A stretch of DNA of 64,000 bases, taken from contig CAYNJY010000005.1 of NCBI GenBank assembly GCA_964397755.1, positions 5,341 to 69,340 on the forward strand. The letters run 5' to 3'. The translations under genes were made by a program, and so were the position numbers. Shown piece by piece: positions 14,985 through 23,379 of this stretch (positions are counted from its first letter, which is position 1; the number at the start of each line of letters is the position of its first letter). This DNA comes from CAYNJY01 sp964397755. GTDB taxonomy: Bacteria > Patescibacteriota > Microgenomatia > UBA10105 > UBA927. The notes beneath the pieces were generated by a model. The model had not been told where the DNA came from, did not search any database, and was given only the letters and a program-made list of their open reading frames with translations.

Positions 14985-15704
14985 TTAGGCTAGACTGGTG
15001 TAGACGCGTTGTACGTCGTCGAGCGATTCGAGCTCATGCGTGAGATCCGCGATCCTGCGTTCTTCTTCTTCGGATACTGCTTGTGTGGTTCGTGGCATCA
15101 TAATAATTTCCTCATTATCGACGTTCACCCTCTTCACAGAAAGGTAAGCTTTTACCTCATGTAACAGATGAGGTTTGGTAAAGATTTCAAAATTATCCCC
15201 CTGCTCGACGACATCATCGGCACCGGCATCGAGTGCCATCTCGACCATTGTATCAAACGTCTGTCCACTCTTCGGTACGAGGAGGACACCAGCACGGAAA
15301 AAGAGATAGGAAACCGCTCCGGGAGAAGCGAGCGTGCCGGATGAGAGCTCCAGGATCGATTTGATCGATGCAACCGTGCGCTGCCTGTTGTCTGTTGCTA
15401 CCTCAATGAGGAGTGGAACGCCACCGGGGCCGAATGCTTCGTAGACGATAGAATCGACCTTTTCTGCCCCTTCCCCCGCTGCCCGGCCGATCGCCCGCTC
15501 AATCGTTTCTTTAGGCATGTTTACTTCACGGGCTCTTTCGATAGCCAGACGCAAGCGGTAGTTTTTCTCAGGATCAATGAGGCCCCCTCCCTCGCGCACA
15601 GCGATCGTGATCGCGCGGCTTGCCTTGGTAAACGCCTGAGACTTTGCCGCGTCGGAGCCGGTTTTCTGATGCTTGATTTTGGACCACTTGGAATGACCAG
15701 ACAT
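14985..15704 (-). CDS. yebC: YebC/PmpR family protein (TACO1-like)
   Basis: 239 aa from the ATG at 15704 (an in-frame upstream start at 15728 adds eight residues unlike the family). The family start MSGHSKWSKIKHQKTGSDAA is clear, followed by FTKASRAITIAVREGG, NYRLRLAIERAREVNMPKE, IERAIGRAAGE and the central YEAFGPGGVPLLIEVATDN. YebC proteins were first described as transcriptional regulators, and more recent work places them on the ribosome, relieving stalls. They are near-universal in bacteria. The upstream DNA (15705-15775) contains degenerate ACGGTAAACGG-type word repeats. Confidence 0.95.
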   Translation of the reverse strand: MSGHSKWSKIKHQKTGSDAAKSQAFTKASRAITIAVREGGGLIDPEKNYRLRLAIERAREVNMPKETIERAIGRAAGEGAEKVDSIVYEAFGPGGVPLLIEVATDNRQRTVASIKSILELSSGTLASPGAVSYLFFRAGVLLVPKSGQTFDTMVEMALDAGADDVVEQGDNFEIFTKPHLLHEVKAYLSVKRVNVDNEEIIMMPRTTQAVSEEEERRIADLTHELESLDDVQRVYTSLA

Positions 15705-15784
15705 GAAAAGGGAAACGGTAAACGGCAAACGGAAAACTTTTCAGTTTACATTTTACCGTTTACCGTTGTATTCTATCCCCTCCC

Positions 15785-15814
15785 TTGACTTTTCTCAAGG
15801 AAAAACGATACACT
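15785..15814 (+). promoter_or_regulatory. promoter of the TPR gene (leaderless)
   Basis: TTGACT (15785-15790), an 18-bp spacer, TACACT (15809-15814), then 7 nt to the ATG at 15822. Confidence 0.65.
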
Positions 15815-15821
15815 GTGCGCC

Positions 15822-16550
15822 ATGGTCAAGGCCACAACTGCTCCCTCAACTGACGCAGCCATCAGTGCAGCACTCTCCCGCGACTGGAAAAGGGCAATCG
15901 ACGTAAATGCTAGTATTCTCAAGAGAGATAAAAAAAACATCGATGCTTTAAAACGCCTCGGTTTCGCTCTCCTTATGTCTGGGAAACTCGCCGAGGCGAA
16001 GAAAACATTTCAGAAAGTGACTCGGGTTGATCCGTATAACCAGATCGCGCTCAAAAACCTACGCAAGCTCGCGACTGTCCGACAAAAAGATATAACAAGA
16101 GCGAGCACGTCACAGATGTCGCCGATGCTGTTTCTCGAAGAACCCGGAAAAACAAAACTCGTTGATTGTGTGCACTTGGCTCCGCTGCCGGTCCTCTCGT
16201 CGCTGTGCCCAGGGAATGAGGTGGTCTTGAAAACGAAAAACTACACGGTGGAGCTCCGTTCAGCAGGAAACGCGTATCTCGGTGCGCTTCCTGACGATCT
16301 TTCATTTAAACTTCTGAAACTCATCGCGGCTGGCAATCGCTACCAAGTGGTCGTGCGGTCTGTGAAGAAAAACGTTCTCACGGTGATTATTCGAGAAGTG
16401 AGCCGAGGCAAGCGATTTTCCCACCAACCGTCGTTTGCAACGGGTACGAACTACCTTCCCTACAGCCGCGAAGCGTCTCGTTCCGACGACACTCCGGACG
16501 TGACACCAACCGGTGAAGAAGACGACCAGAAAGAAAAAGAAGAGGTTTAA
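15822..16550 (+). CDS. TPR-repeat protein with a HIRAN-like C-terminal region
   Basis: 242 aa. Residues about 12-85 form two TPR-type helix pairs (IDVNASILKRDKKNIDALKRLG and then SGKLAEAKKTFQKVTRVDPYN). The middle (about 125-195) contains NYTVELRSAGNAYLGALP and RYQVVVRSV, a beta-rich pattern resembling HIRAN domains. The tail is very acidic (TGEEDDQKEKEEV). The protein is probably a cytoplasmic scaffold, and no enzyme motif is visible. Its stop overlaps by 4 nt the stop of the convergent LytR_C gene. Confidence 0.6.
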   Translation: MVKATTAPSTDAAISAALSRDWKRAIDVNASILKRDKKNIDALKRLGFALLMSGKLAEAKKTFQKVTRVDPYNQIALKNLRKLATVRQKDITRASTSQMSPMLFLEEPGKTKLVDCVHLAPLPVLSSLCPGNEVVLKTKNYTVELRSAGNAYLGALPDDLSFKLLKLIAAGNRYQVVVRSVKKNVLTVIIREVSRGKRFSHQPSFATGTNYLPYSREASRSDDTPDVTPTGEEDDQKEKEEV

Positions 16551-17491
16551 GGGTTCCTTGGTTCGAAGGTTCGCGCGTACCCCTGTCCGACGCGCAGCAC
16601 TATATCTGCTCGCTCTGGATGCTCACCACGAACTTCCTGGCAGCGAAAAGTATCACGGATAAGTCGTGCCGTCTTGCTTGTCAAACTCGCTTTTGTGCCT
16701 GTCGCGCTGCAACGTTCAAGCGCAGTCGGATCATTCCCGACGGTAACGACCACCGCACCCAGATGGGAAAGTGTGCGTGCAGCCCGTTCGGCTAGGCCCG
16801 GTATGGACGTTGTGTTATACACGGCAACGCTGAGTCCTTCCGCCCGGACATCTGGATCTTCAAACTCATGCCCAATTACGCCGTCTATGGCCTCTCGATC
16901 GACACGGAGTTGAAACGTTTCCCGATCACCCTCTGACTCGGGGGGTATAACAGCCGCAATAGCAAGGCTCCGTAATTCCGAACCAGAGGCCTTCTGTGCC
17001 GTGAGAAAGGCGCGCGACGACAGGTTCGTTTCGTAGTTTCGCCAAAGAAAGTGAAGCAGACTTCTCGAAGTGAGGTACCGGTCGACCGCTTCGCGAGGGT
17101 TTCCGAAGGTCGGAATGTCACCAATCTTTGGCCCTATGTACCACGAAATGGGAAGGCCTACCGCCTCAGAGACGCTCAGGCGCAAGAGGTCTCCACCGAG
17201 CTTCTCAATACTCCCAAGCTTCCAGAGGGCAGAGAGGCTGTAGCTCCCGTATCCGTAGACCGCATCAATGGTAGTCTCTGTTGGGAGCGCGAGGGCAGTG
17301 GCGGCCTCATCGCCTTGCCGAAACGACCAAATCACCATAGGCTCGCCGACGAGAAGAATCGTGAGTCGGGCCGGAAGTCTACTCAAAAGCCACGCAGCGA
17401 GGAAAAACGCTCCGATGGGGAAAAACGTGGCGAAGAGAAATAACGCGCTCCGGCGTTTCTGTTGATGGACGCGTGGAAGAGCTCTCCTCAT
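16547..17491 (-). CDS. membrane-anchored protein with LytR C-terminal domain
   Basis: 314 aa. One N-terminal membrane segment (ALFLFATFFPIGAFFLAAWLL, residues about 15-37) follows a basic start. The region from about 70 to 200 (TTIDAVYGYGSYSLSALWKLG) is weakly reminiscent of an LCP domain but lacks clear LCP arginines. The C-terminal ~90 residues match LytR_C: LSVAVYNTTSIPGLAERAARTLSHLG, then ADIVLRVG. LytR_C proteins act in cell-envelope polymer attachment. The start lies immediately after the stop of a 48-aa gene (17493-17639), so the two are almost certainly co-transcribed. Confidence 0.7.
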   Translation of the reverse strand: MRRALPRVHQQKRRSALFLFATFFPIGAFFLAAWLLSRLPARLTILLVGEPMVIWSFRQGDEAATALALPTETTIDAVYGYGSYSLSALWKLGSIEKLGGDLLRLSVSEAVGLPISWYIGPKIGDIPTFGNPREAVDRYLTSRSLLHFLWRNYETNLSSRAFLTAQKASGSELRSLAIAAVIPPESEGDRETFQLRVDREAIDGVIGHEFEDPDVRAEGLSVAVYNTTSIPGLAERAARTLSHLGAVVVTVGNDPTALERCSATGTKASLTSKTARLIRDTFRCQEVRGEHPERADIVLRVGQGYARTFEPRNP

Positions 17492-17492
17492 C

Positions 17493-17639
17493 TCACCATT
17501 CTTTCTTGCCCTTTTTGATGATCTCTACCTGAGGCATCTGCCACCCAGTGGTTGAGAGCTGCTTCTGGGCCTTCTTTTCCAGCTCGCTTTTCTTGTATTT
17601 CTTCTTGTCTCCCTTGTAGAACCCGCTGTAGTTAGCCAT
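17493..17639 (-). CDS. small basic protein (48 aa), unknown
   Basis: ATG at 17639-17637, TGA at 17495-17493. The product starts MANYSGFYKGDKKKYKKSEL and ends VEIIKKGKKEW. It is lysine-rich with aromatic residues, a composition typical of RNA- or ribosome-associated small proteins. It ends 1 nt before the ATG of the LytR_C gene, which supports it as a real, translated gene. I do not know its family. Confidence 0.6.
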   Translation of the reverse strand: MANYSGFYKGDKKKYKKSELEKKAQKQLSTTGWQMPQVEIIKKGKKEW

Positions 17640-17658
17640 ACTCTTCCCTATTGTAGAA

Positions 17659-19506
17659 CTACGTTCTTTTTAATTCAACCCGCNNNNNNNNNNNNNNNNN
17701 NNNNNNNNNNNNNNNNNNNNNNNNNNNNNNNNNNNNNNNNNNNNNNNNNNNNNNNNNNNNNNNNNNNNNNNNNNNNNNNNNNNACCCAACCCCGTGCTCG
17801 ATTTTGAGGCGGCTGACTTTGCCCGTGATCTCCTCTTCGGGCACACCGTAGTCTGTGAGGAGCCGCGACGCGATTGAGATGGCTGCCTCAAACTCCGGCT
17901 GGATGACAGCGTGGACGCCGAGTGCCTTCAGGTGTTTCTGATCCTCCTCGTGGTGCGTCCGGCAGATGATTTTTATCCGTCGGTTAAGGGAGAGCGCGTG
18001 GCCGATGACGAGCTCCTGCGTATGGCGGTCAGGAATCGCAACCACCAAGGCGCGGGCCCGGTCTACCTGCGCGAAGTCAAGGACATCCTTATCCCCCGGG
18101 TCTCCGTAGAGGACCCCGATCCCCTTCTCCGCCAGCTGGCGGACCGTCGCGTGGTTATAGTCAACGACGAGAAAAGGAATTCCTGCCATCTCCAGCGCCC
18201 TTCCGATATACTTTCCGACGCGGCCGAAGCCGCAGATGACGACGTGGTTTTCAATGGGTAATCCCTCCGGAGTAAGAACGGGCTCCTCCCGATCGGCAAA
18301 GAGCTTGGGAAATCTCCCCATGAGGCGACTCGCCACAGCAAAGAGAGACGCGCTCTGTGTCATAAGCGGCGAGCTTATGCAAATGGTGAGAAACGTCACG
18401 GCGGTAAGAAGAAGCGCGTCGCTGTCGGTTAGCGCGCCGAGCGCCGTACCTTCGCGGCCGATGATAAAGCCGAATTCGCTCACCTGCGTCAGGGAGAGGG
18501 CCACAAAAAATGCCGCTTTCCGATGGTAACTCAGAAAACGCATGAGAAGGAGTATGAGGACGAACTTTCCGACCATAACCGTGGCAGTAAGCCCCGCGAT
18601 GAGCTTCCACGCGCTCAGGAGAAAGCCGAGCGGCAGGACCATCCCGAGCGACACGAAAAACACGACCGCAAACAGGTCTCGAAGTGGTCGAACTTCGGCA
18701 AACACCGCGTGGTTTTGACTCGTTTCGGCAACGAGAAGCCCAGCGATGAATGCGCCGAGGGGGGCTGACAGCCCGAACGCGTACGTCACCATCGCAGTGA
18801 CAAACACGAGGCCGATGGTCGAAAGGAGAAATAGTTCGCGGCTTTTGAGTTTCACGACCGCCGCAAGAAGTTTCGGGACGCCGTGCCGACCGAGGTACAA
18901 GACAACCGCAAGAATAACGCCGGCTTTGAGAAGGCTTCCTGCCATGATCCCGATCGTTGAAAGAACGCTCCCGTCTCCTTGGCTTACCCTACTAATAGAT
19001 GTGAGAAACACCATGAGGGGAATCACCGCCAGATCCTGAACCACAAGCCAGCCGGTTGCCGCTTCTCCCGGAACCGTATCAATCTCGCCGCGCTCGGAAA
19101 GAATTTTGAGAACAACCGCGGTTGACGAGAGGGCCGAAGCCGAGGCGATAAAGAGCGACGGGATAAACGGAAGACCGAGAGAGAGGAGAAAACCTAAAAA
19201 GAGGAGCAAACTTCCGACGACTTGGAGTGCCGCTGCCCACGAAACGGTACCGAGGATTTTGCGCAGCCTATGGAACGAAAACTCGACCCCCAGGGTAAAC
19301 AGAAGCAACGTGACTCCGGCATCGGCAACGACGGATACGAGGCTATGATCAACGAACCGGGGCAGGAGGTTTCCGACAATGATGCCGCCAGCGATGTAAC
19401 CCAAGATAAGTGGCTGCTTCAAGCGCCAGGCAATGGCCCCACCGCCGAGCGCCGCGGCGAGAATAAGGAGAAGAGTAGTGATGAGTGAAAACGATGCTGG
19501 TGTCAC
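17659..19506 (-). CDS. Kef-type cation:proton antiporter with TrkA-N domain (interrupted by assembly gap)
   Basis: About 615 aa as assembled. The N-terminal ~390 residues form a dozen membrane helices of the Na+/H+ exchanger (CPA2) type, for example QPLILGYIAGGIIVGNLLP and LLLFTLGVEFS. From about 415 there is an RCK/TrkA-N Rossmann domain: VVICGFGRVGKYIGRAL, the acidic residue in FLVVDYN, and GVLYGDPGDKDVL. A run of 100 N begins near residue 575, and only RVELKRT remains after it, so the true C-terminus and the frame beyond the gap are unknown. The start is a GTG overlapping the rluA stop (GTGA), indicating translational coupling. Likely K+ efflux or pH homeostasis. Confidence 0.85.
   Translation of the reverse strand: MTPASFSLITTLLLILAAALGGGAIAWRLKQPLILGYIAGGIIVGNLLPRFVDHSLVSVVADAGVTLLLFTLGVEFSFHRLRKILGTVSWAAALQVVGSLLLFLGFLLSLGLPFIPSLFIASASALSSTAVVLKILSERGEIDTVPGEAATGWLVVQDLAVIPLMVFLTSISRVSQGDGSVLSTIGIMAGSLLKAGVILAVVLYLGRHGVPKLLAAVVKLKSRELFLLSTIGLVFVTAMVTYAFGLSAPLGAFIAGLLVAETSQNHAVFAEVRPLRDLFAVVFFVSLGMVLPLGFLLSAWKLIAGLTATVMVGKFVLILLLMRFLSYHRKAAFFVALSLTQVSEFGFIIGREGTALGALTDSDALLLTAVTFLTICISSPLMTQSASLFAVASRLMGRFPKLFADREEPVLTPEGLPIENHVVICGFGRVGKYIGRALEMAGIPFLVVDYNHATVRQLAEKGIGVLYGDPGDKDVLDFAQVDRARALVVAIPDRHTQELVIGHALSLNRRIKIICRTHHEEDQKHLKALGVHAVIQPEFEAAISIASRLLTDYGVPEEEITGKVSRLKIEHGVGXXXXXXXXXXXXXXXXXXXXXXXXXXXXXXXXXXRVELKRT
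17684..17783. other. assembly gap (100 N)
   Basis: Exactly 100 unknown bases inside the 3' part of the antiporter gene. The size is conventional, so the real length is unknown. Confidence 0.99.
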
Positions 19507-20357
19507 AAATTAGTCGGATGTGTAGATTTGTAGATTATGCTACTCATATCATCCGGTATCGGGGCTTCGACCGCAAGAGGGGTGCCGCTCACCGGATGGC
19601 GGAAGGAAATCTTCCACGCGTGGAGCATCACCCGCGGCGCCCACGTGCGATCGGCTCGAGACACTTTGCGCCCGGCGTAGAGATAGTCTCCGACAATGGA
19701 GTGATTGATGTACTTAAGGTGGACCCGAATCTGGTGCGTGCGTCCGGTTTCGGGATAGAGTTCCACCAACGAAAGCAGTAAATTCCGGGAATCCTTTGGA
19801 TTCCCGGAATTGTGTGGAGCAGGAAACGTTGAACGAACAGTATATTTCGTCACCGCTTCTCTCCCTCCCGGGACGATGCCGAATCGTTTTCGATTCCAAG
19901 GAAGTCTCCCCACGGGTGCTCTGATCTCTCCTTCGGGAGGTACAAGTTTTCCGTGTACAATCGCCAGATACACCTTTTTAACAAGCCGTTCCTTAAACTG
20001 CCGCTGGAGATTGGCAAACGAGTCAGCCGTCTTAGCGATGAGTAAACAGCCAGATGTTTCCTTATCCAGCCGGTGCACTATCCCGCTGCGGTCGAAAAAA
20101 TCACAATAACCAATGCTCAATGACCAATGAGAAGGATCAATGCTCTTCTGGATATTGTGATTTGCCTGCCCTGAGCCGATTCGGTCTGAGCTCACGGTCG
20201 AATGACTTGTCGAATGGGGGATTTGGGATTTGAAGTGGGCCTCCGCCCAATCTTGAACCGTTGTTCCCTTCACCGACTGCGCTCGGTTGACGACCACACC
20301 CGGAGGTTTATTGACAACGAAAAGGCTTCCGTCCTCATAGAGTATTGGAATATCCAT
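19503..20357 (-). CDS. rluA: RluA-family rRNA/tRNA pseudouridine synthase
   Basis: 284 aa from the ATG at 20357. The catalytic motif is GIVHRLDKETSG (aspartate nucleophile), with GRTHQIRVHL and the N-terminal ILYEDGSLFVVNKPPGVVV. No S4 domain is visible. Two foreign-looking in-frame stretches interrupt the family pattern: residues about 50-95 (HSTVSSDRIGSGQANH, then a word repeat read as DPSHWSLSIGY) and a perfect 14-bp-arm palindrome at 19781-19811 read as NSGNPKDSRNLL. Both resemble repeat insertions. The core motifs remain in order, so the enzyme may be functional. Confidence 0.9.
   Translation of the reverse strand: MDIPILYEDGSLFVVNKPPGVVVNRAQSVKGTTVQDWAEAHFKSQIPHSTSHSTVSSDRIGSGQANHNIQKSIDPSHWSLSIGYCDFFDRSGIVHRLDKETSGCLLIAKTADSFANLQRQFKERLVKKVYLAIVHGKLVPPEGEIRAPVGRLPWNRKRFGIVPGGREAVTKYTVRSTFPAPHNSGNPKDSRNLLLSLVELYPETGRTHQIRVHLKYINHSIVGDYLYAGRKVSRADRTWAPRVMLHAWKISFRHPVSGTPLAVEAPIPDDMSSIIYKSTHPTNL
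19781..19811. repeat. perfect 14-bp-arm palindrome inside rluA
   Basis: AATTCCGGGAATCC (19781-19794), loop TTT, GGATTCCCGGAATT (19798-19811). It is translated in frame. Such a hairpin is unlikely to arise from coding constraint. Confidence 0.9.
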
Positions 20358-20378
20358 GAAGTCAATTAGCACATGGAG

Positions 20379-20741
20379 TTATTTCTTCTTCTTTGCTTCG
20401 CAGGTGAGGCACAAGGTAGCCGTGGGCACAACCGCGAGGCGATCGGTATCGATCATCTCTGCGCAGCTCGTACAGAACCCGTAAGACCTATCGGCTAACC
20501 GTAAGAGCGCTCTCTCGATCGATTCTTTTTGTCTCGTAAGCTCCTCGATAATCGCCGAGAAGCGATCGTGACTTGCTTCCTCGCTTGCTTCGGTGTCTGA
20601 GGCAGCATTGTCATTCACCCGACCCGGGTCTGAAAACGGATCCTGCGCACGCAGCTCATCGATTCGGCCCGCGACTCTCTTTTTTTCTTCCCCGAGCGCT
20701 TGCTGAATCTCAGTGAGAACCTCGCTTGGAAATTTTTTCAT
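20379..20741 (-). CDS. DksA/TraR-type zinc-finger protein
   Basis: 120 aa from the ATG at 20741. A long helical N-terminus (MKKFPSEVLTEIQQALGEEK onward) with an acidic turn (DTEASEE) leads into the four-cysteine finger CTSC-x17-CLTC near the C-terminus, as in DksA/TraR. DksA-like proteins enter the RNA polymerase secondary channel and modulate initiation, often with ppGpp. The first 32 nt overlap the end of lgt in another frame, so the pair is translationally linked. Confidence 0.85.
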   Translation of the reverse strand: MKKFPSEVLTEIQQALGEEKKRVAGRIDELRAQDPFSDPGRVNDNAASDTEASEEASHDRFSAIIEELTRQKESIERALLRLADRSYGFCTSCAEMIDTDRLAVVPTATLCLTCEAKKKK

Positions 20742-21549
20742 ACAGAGTACTCCATCCTTGGGATACAACCGCCCGGACGTTTCGAACGTACGGCCGGAGA
20801 ACTTCCCTGCCTCCGCCTCGAACGTAAAGAGCGCCCACTGACTGCGCAAAAAGTATCACGAGCGCCCATTGGTTGACGCTCACATTCCAAAAGTATACAC
20901 GAGATTCCTTAAGAAGTTCAAGAAGAAACATCCCGATACTATAGAGGAGAAAAAACCACACGCCGACGAGGCCATACGACCATTGTTCCCGATCCGCGCG
21001 CTTGTCGATCGTTCGCATAAGAATGACAAGAAAAAGAAGAAAAATCATCTCGTATATCTGAACAGGATGACGACGGCCGACGTGGCCCGCATAGCGGATC
21101 GCCCATGAGAGTGACGAGATCGTACCGACTTCTGTGCCGTCAAGAAGCGACCCAACTTTCCCGACGATAAGCCCCGCGGGGAGACTTATGGCAAATGCGT
21201 CAAGGATATGTCCGAAGCGCACTTTCAGTCGACGCGCTCCGTACATCATGGTGAGAAGAGCGCCGAACAACGCTCCGAACCATGAAAGTCCCGGCTGCAC
21301 CCAGATGGTAATGATCCGAAGGAAACTCCCGGAAAACAGCTCCCAGTGCAACGCAACAAACACGAGCCGGGCTGCCACAAACGCCATGATTGTTCCATAG
21401 AACATGAGGTCAAAGACGCCCTCTTCACTCGTGCTCTCGTCACGAAGCTTCCGCCAAAAGAGAAAGGACGCAAGCGACCACGCCATGACAAGAAACACGC
21501 TCAGGCTATAGAGATGAAACGAACCGATCGAAAGAAGTATGGGTAGCAT
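20710..21549 (-). CDS. lgt: prolipoprotein diacylglyceryl transferase
   Basis: 279 aa with about seven membrane segments. Lgt features: LSWFGALFGALLTMMYGARR, DAFAISLPAGLIVGKVGSLLDG, and the catalytic-loop pattern GRRHPVQIYEM (usual form HPsQLYE). It transfers diacylglycerol to the lipobox cysteine of prolipoproteins at the membrane. The arginine-glycine signature is somewhat diverged, but topology and loop order fit. It overlaps the DksA-like gene downstream. Confidence 0.85.
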   Translation of the reverse strand: MLPILLSIGSFHLYSLSVFLVMAWSLASFLFWRKLRDESTSEEGVFDLMFYGTIMAFVAARLVFVALHWELFSGSFLRIITIWVQPGLSWFGALFGALLTMMYGARRLKVRFGHILDAFAISLPAGLIVGKVGSLLDGTEVGTISSLSWAIRYAGHVGRRHPVQIYEMIFLLFLVILMRTIDKRADREQWSYGLVGVWFFLLYSIGMFLLELLKESRVYFWNVSVNQWALVILFAQSVGALYVRGGGREVLRPYVRNVRAVVSQGWSTLYEKISKRGSH

Positions 21550-21560
21550 AGGATGAAGAT

Positions 21561-22838
21561 TTAAGATTTACGTAGTACTGAAAGTTTATTATACCTCATT
21601 CGGTAGATGCCGTAGATGAGAATCACCAGTCCCAAAAGAAGTATTACCTTCCCGACTCCTATTCTGTCTGCCAAAACCCCGCCCGCGACCACCGGTAAAA
21701 TCCCGACGCCGCCGACAGCAGTCGCAAGAAGCCCGTAGACTTTCCCCCGCATCTCTTCTTCTGCCTGCCGCTGGAGCGTCGTATTGGACGGTACGTCAAG
21801 AAAGCTATTGGAAACGCCGAGGAGAAAAAATAACGCAACCACTATCGGCAGAAGTACCGCTGGCGAGGAGAGACCAAAGAGGTGAAGATGGGCAAGACGG
21901 ACCGTAATCGCAATGAAACAAAGGAGAATGCCTGCAGAAAGTATGCCGATCCGGGTAAGCTGCTCGGGCACTACACGGGGGCCGGAGCTACCGACCCAGA
22001 GGGCGCCGACGATGATCCCAATGACGACCGGGCCGATGATCACGACAGAAGCATCCCGAACGTCGATCCGAAGAAGCGTGTCGGCAAATCCCGGGCCGAG
22101 GGTGCCGAGAACGGCGATCACGACCTGCGTCGCGGTGAGAAGGACAAGGGCATCAAAAAGAACTTCCGTTTTTTTAACGTACCGGATGCTTTCCGACAGC
22201 CCTGAGGCGATGCGTCCGAAGAGGTAGCGGAGGCTATGGGAGGCAATCTTTCGAAGCGACGCGATGCCCTCGCCCTGCGCGGGAATGCGCCGGACATTCA
22301 GCGCAGCAAGAACGAATAAGCTTGACACAACGACGAGCGACCCGCGCGGGCCGAAAATTCTCAGGACGGGGCCCGCGAGAACAAAACCAATTGCCATGCT
22401 GCCGTAGTAGGTAAACGAAAAAAGACTGTTAGCGGTCACAAGAAGATTTTTGGGCACGAGCTTGGGGATCGTCGGCGCCTCCGCCGGCACGTAGAACTGG
22501 TTGATGAGCGCATGGCAAAACAGAAACAGGTACACGAGCGTCGTGTTTTCGCTGAAAAAAATGAGGCTGGCCGCAAGGATCGCGCGGCTAATGTCACACA
22601 CTATGAGAACGATCCGCCGGTCCAGCCGGTCGACGATGACCCCGCTTATAAGGCCAAAAAGCACCGCGGGGATGCCGTACGCGAGGAAGATCCCGGAGAC
22701 GGCTGTGTTACTTTTTGTGTTTTGGTAGACCACAAGCGCAAGGAGAAAGAGGAGTGTGTTGAGGGCAAACATCGAGCATATCTGCGCAAACCAGAGTGCT
22801 CGGAACGGTCGGATGGCAAGAACGTCGCGTACTGACAT
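21561..22838 (-). CDS. MFS transporter (drug/metabolite efflux type)
   Basis: 425 aa from the ATG at 22838, with about 12 membrane helices. The loop 2-3 signature is GLISGVIVDRLDRRIVLI, and the central half has the second copy of the repeat. Family members resemble the NreB/enterobactin-exporter MFS group. Substrate cannot be inferred. The start is divergent from the 22876 gene, only 37 bp away, so the two promoter regions overlap. Confidence 0.85.
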   Translation of the reverse strand: MSVRDVLAIRPFRALWFAQICSMFALNTLLFLLALVVYQNTKSNTAVSGIFLAYGIPAVLFGLISGVIVDRLDRRIVLIVCDISRAILAASLIFFSENTTLVYLFLFCHALINQFYVPAEAPTIPKLVPKNLLVTANSLFSFTYYGSMAIGFVLAGPVLRIFGPRGSLVVVSSLFVLAALNVRRIPAQGEGIASLRKIASHSLRYLFGRIASGLSESIRYVKKTEVLFDALVLLTATQVVIAVLGTLGPGFADTLLRIDVRDASVVIIGPVVIGIIVGALWVGSSGPRVVPEQLTRIGILSAGILLCFIAITVRLAHLHLFGLSSPAVLLPIVVALFFLLGVSNSFLDVPSNTTLQRQAEEEMRGKVYGLLATAVGGVGILPVVAGGVLADRIGVGKVILLLGLVILIYGIYRMRYNKLSVLRKS

Positions 22839-22840
22839 AG

Positions 22841-22869
22841 TTGCGTCTGTCGCAATCATAGCATACAAT
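22841..22869 (+). promoter_or_regulatory. promoter of the 22876 gene (leaderless)
   Basis: TTGCGT (22841-22846), a 17-bp spacer, TACAAT (22864-22869), and the ATG 6 nt later. Confidence 0.7.
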
Positions 22870-22875
22870 TCTTCT

Positions 22876-23355
22876 ATGACGGCAACCGCACATGCCCTCG
22901 TCGCCGGGGCTCTGGCGTCAAAATTCGGTGCGACACCGCTTTCCGCAACGCTTGCTTTCCTTAGCCACTACATGATGGACAGCATCCCTCACTGGGATTT
23001 TGGCACCAACTGGCGAAATAGGCCGAAACGCTACACCGCACTTTTTGCAGTTGGAGAAACCATTGCCGCCATAGCCCTCTCCTACGTCTTCTTTGGGAAA
23101 CTGCTTCCGTTCCCCCACTGGGCGATCACCGTTTCTGCCGCGCTTCTGCCTGACTGGGCGGAGGTTCCGTGGTATACTTTCTTTGCCCGGCAGGATAAGC
23201 ACGCCCCCGCAAAACACGCCACTCTCGCTGAGCACATCGCCTTTCGTCTCTATAAACTCCAGAATGTCTTTCACACCAAAACCCATCTGCCGCTGGGGAT
23301 CGCCACGCAAGTCATAACCGTTGTCTTCTTCCTCCTCCTTCTCAAAAATCCCTAA
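22876..23355 (+). CDS. small integral membrane protein with His/Asp cluster, possible membrane-bound hydrolase
   Basis: 159 aa from the ATG at 22876, which sits 6 nt after a -10 box. There are four hydrophobic segments. Polar residues cluster at HALVAGALA (residue 6), LSHYMMDSIPHWDFG (about 30-45), LLPDWAEVPW and a C-terminal AEHIAFRLYKLQNVFHTKTH. This His/Asp spacing recalls membrane-bound metal-dependent hydrolases of the YdjM/DUF457 type, but the match is loose. Function is unproven. Confidence 0.6.
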   Translation: MTATAHALVAGALASKFGATPLSATLAFLSHYMMDSIPHWDFGTNWRNRPKRYTALFAVGETIAAIALSYVFFGKLLPFPHWAITVSAALLPDWAEVPWYTFFARQDKHAPAKHATLAEHIAFRLYKLQNVFHTKTHLPLGIATQVITVVFFLLLLKNP

Positions 23356-23379
23356 ACAAACGCGGGGGGGGTGACGCTT

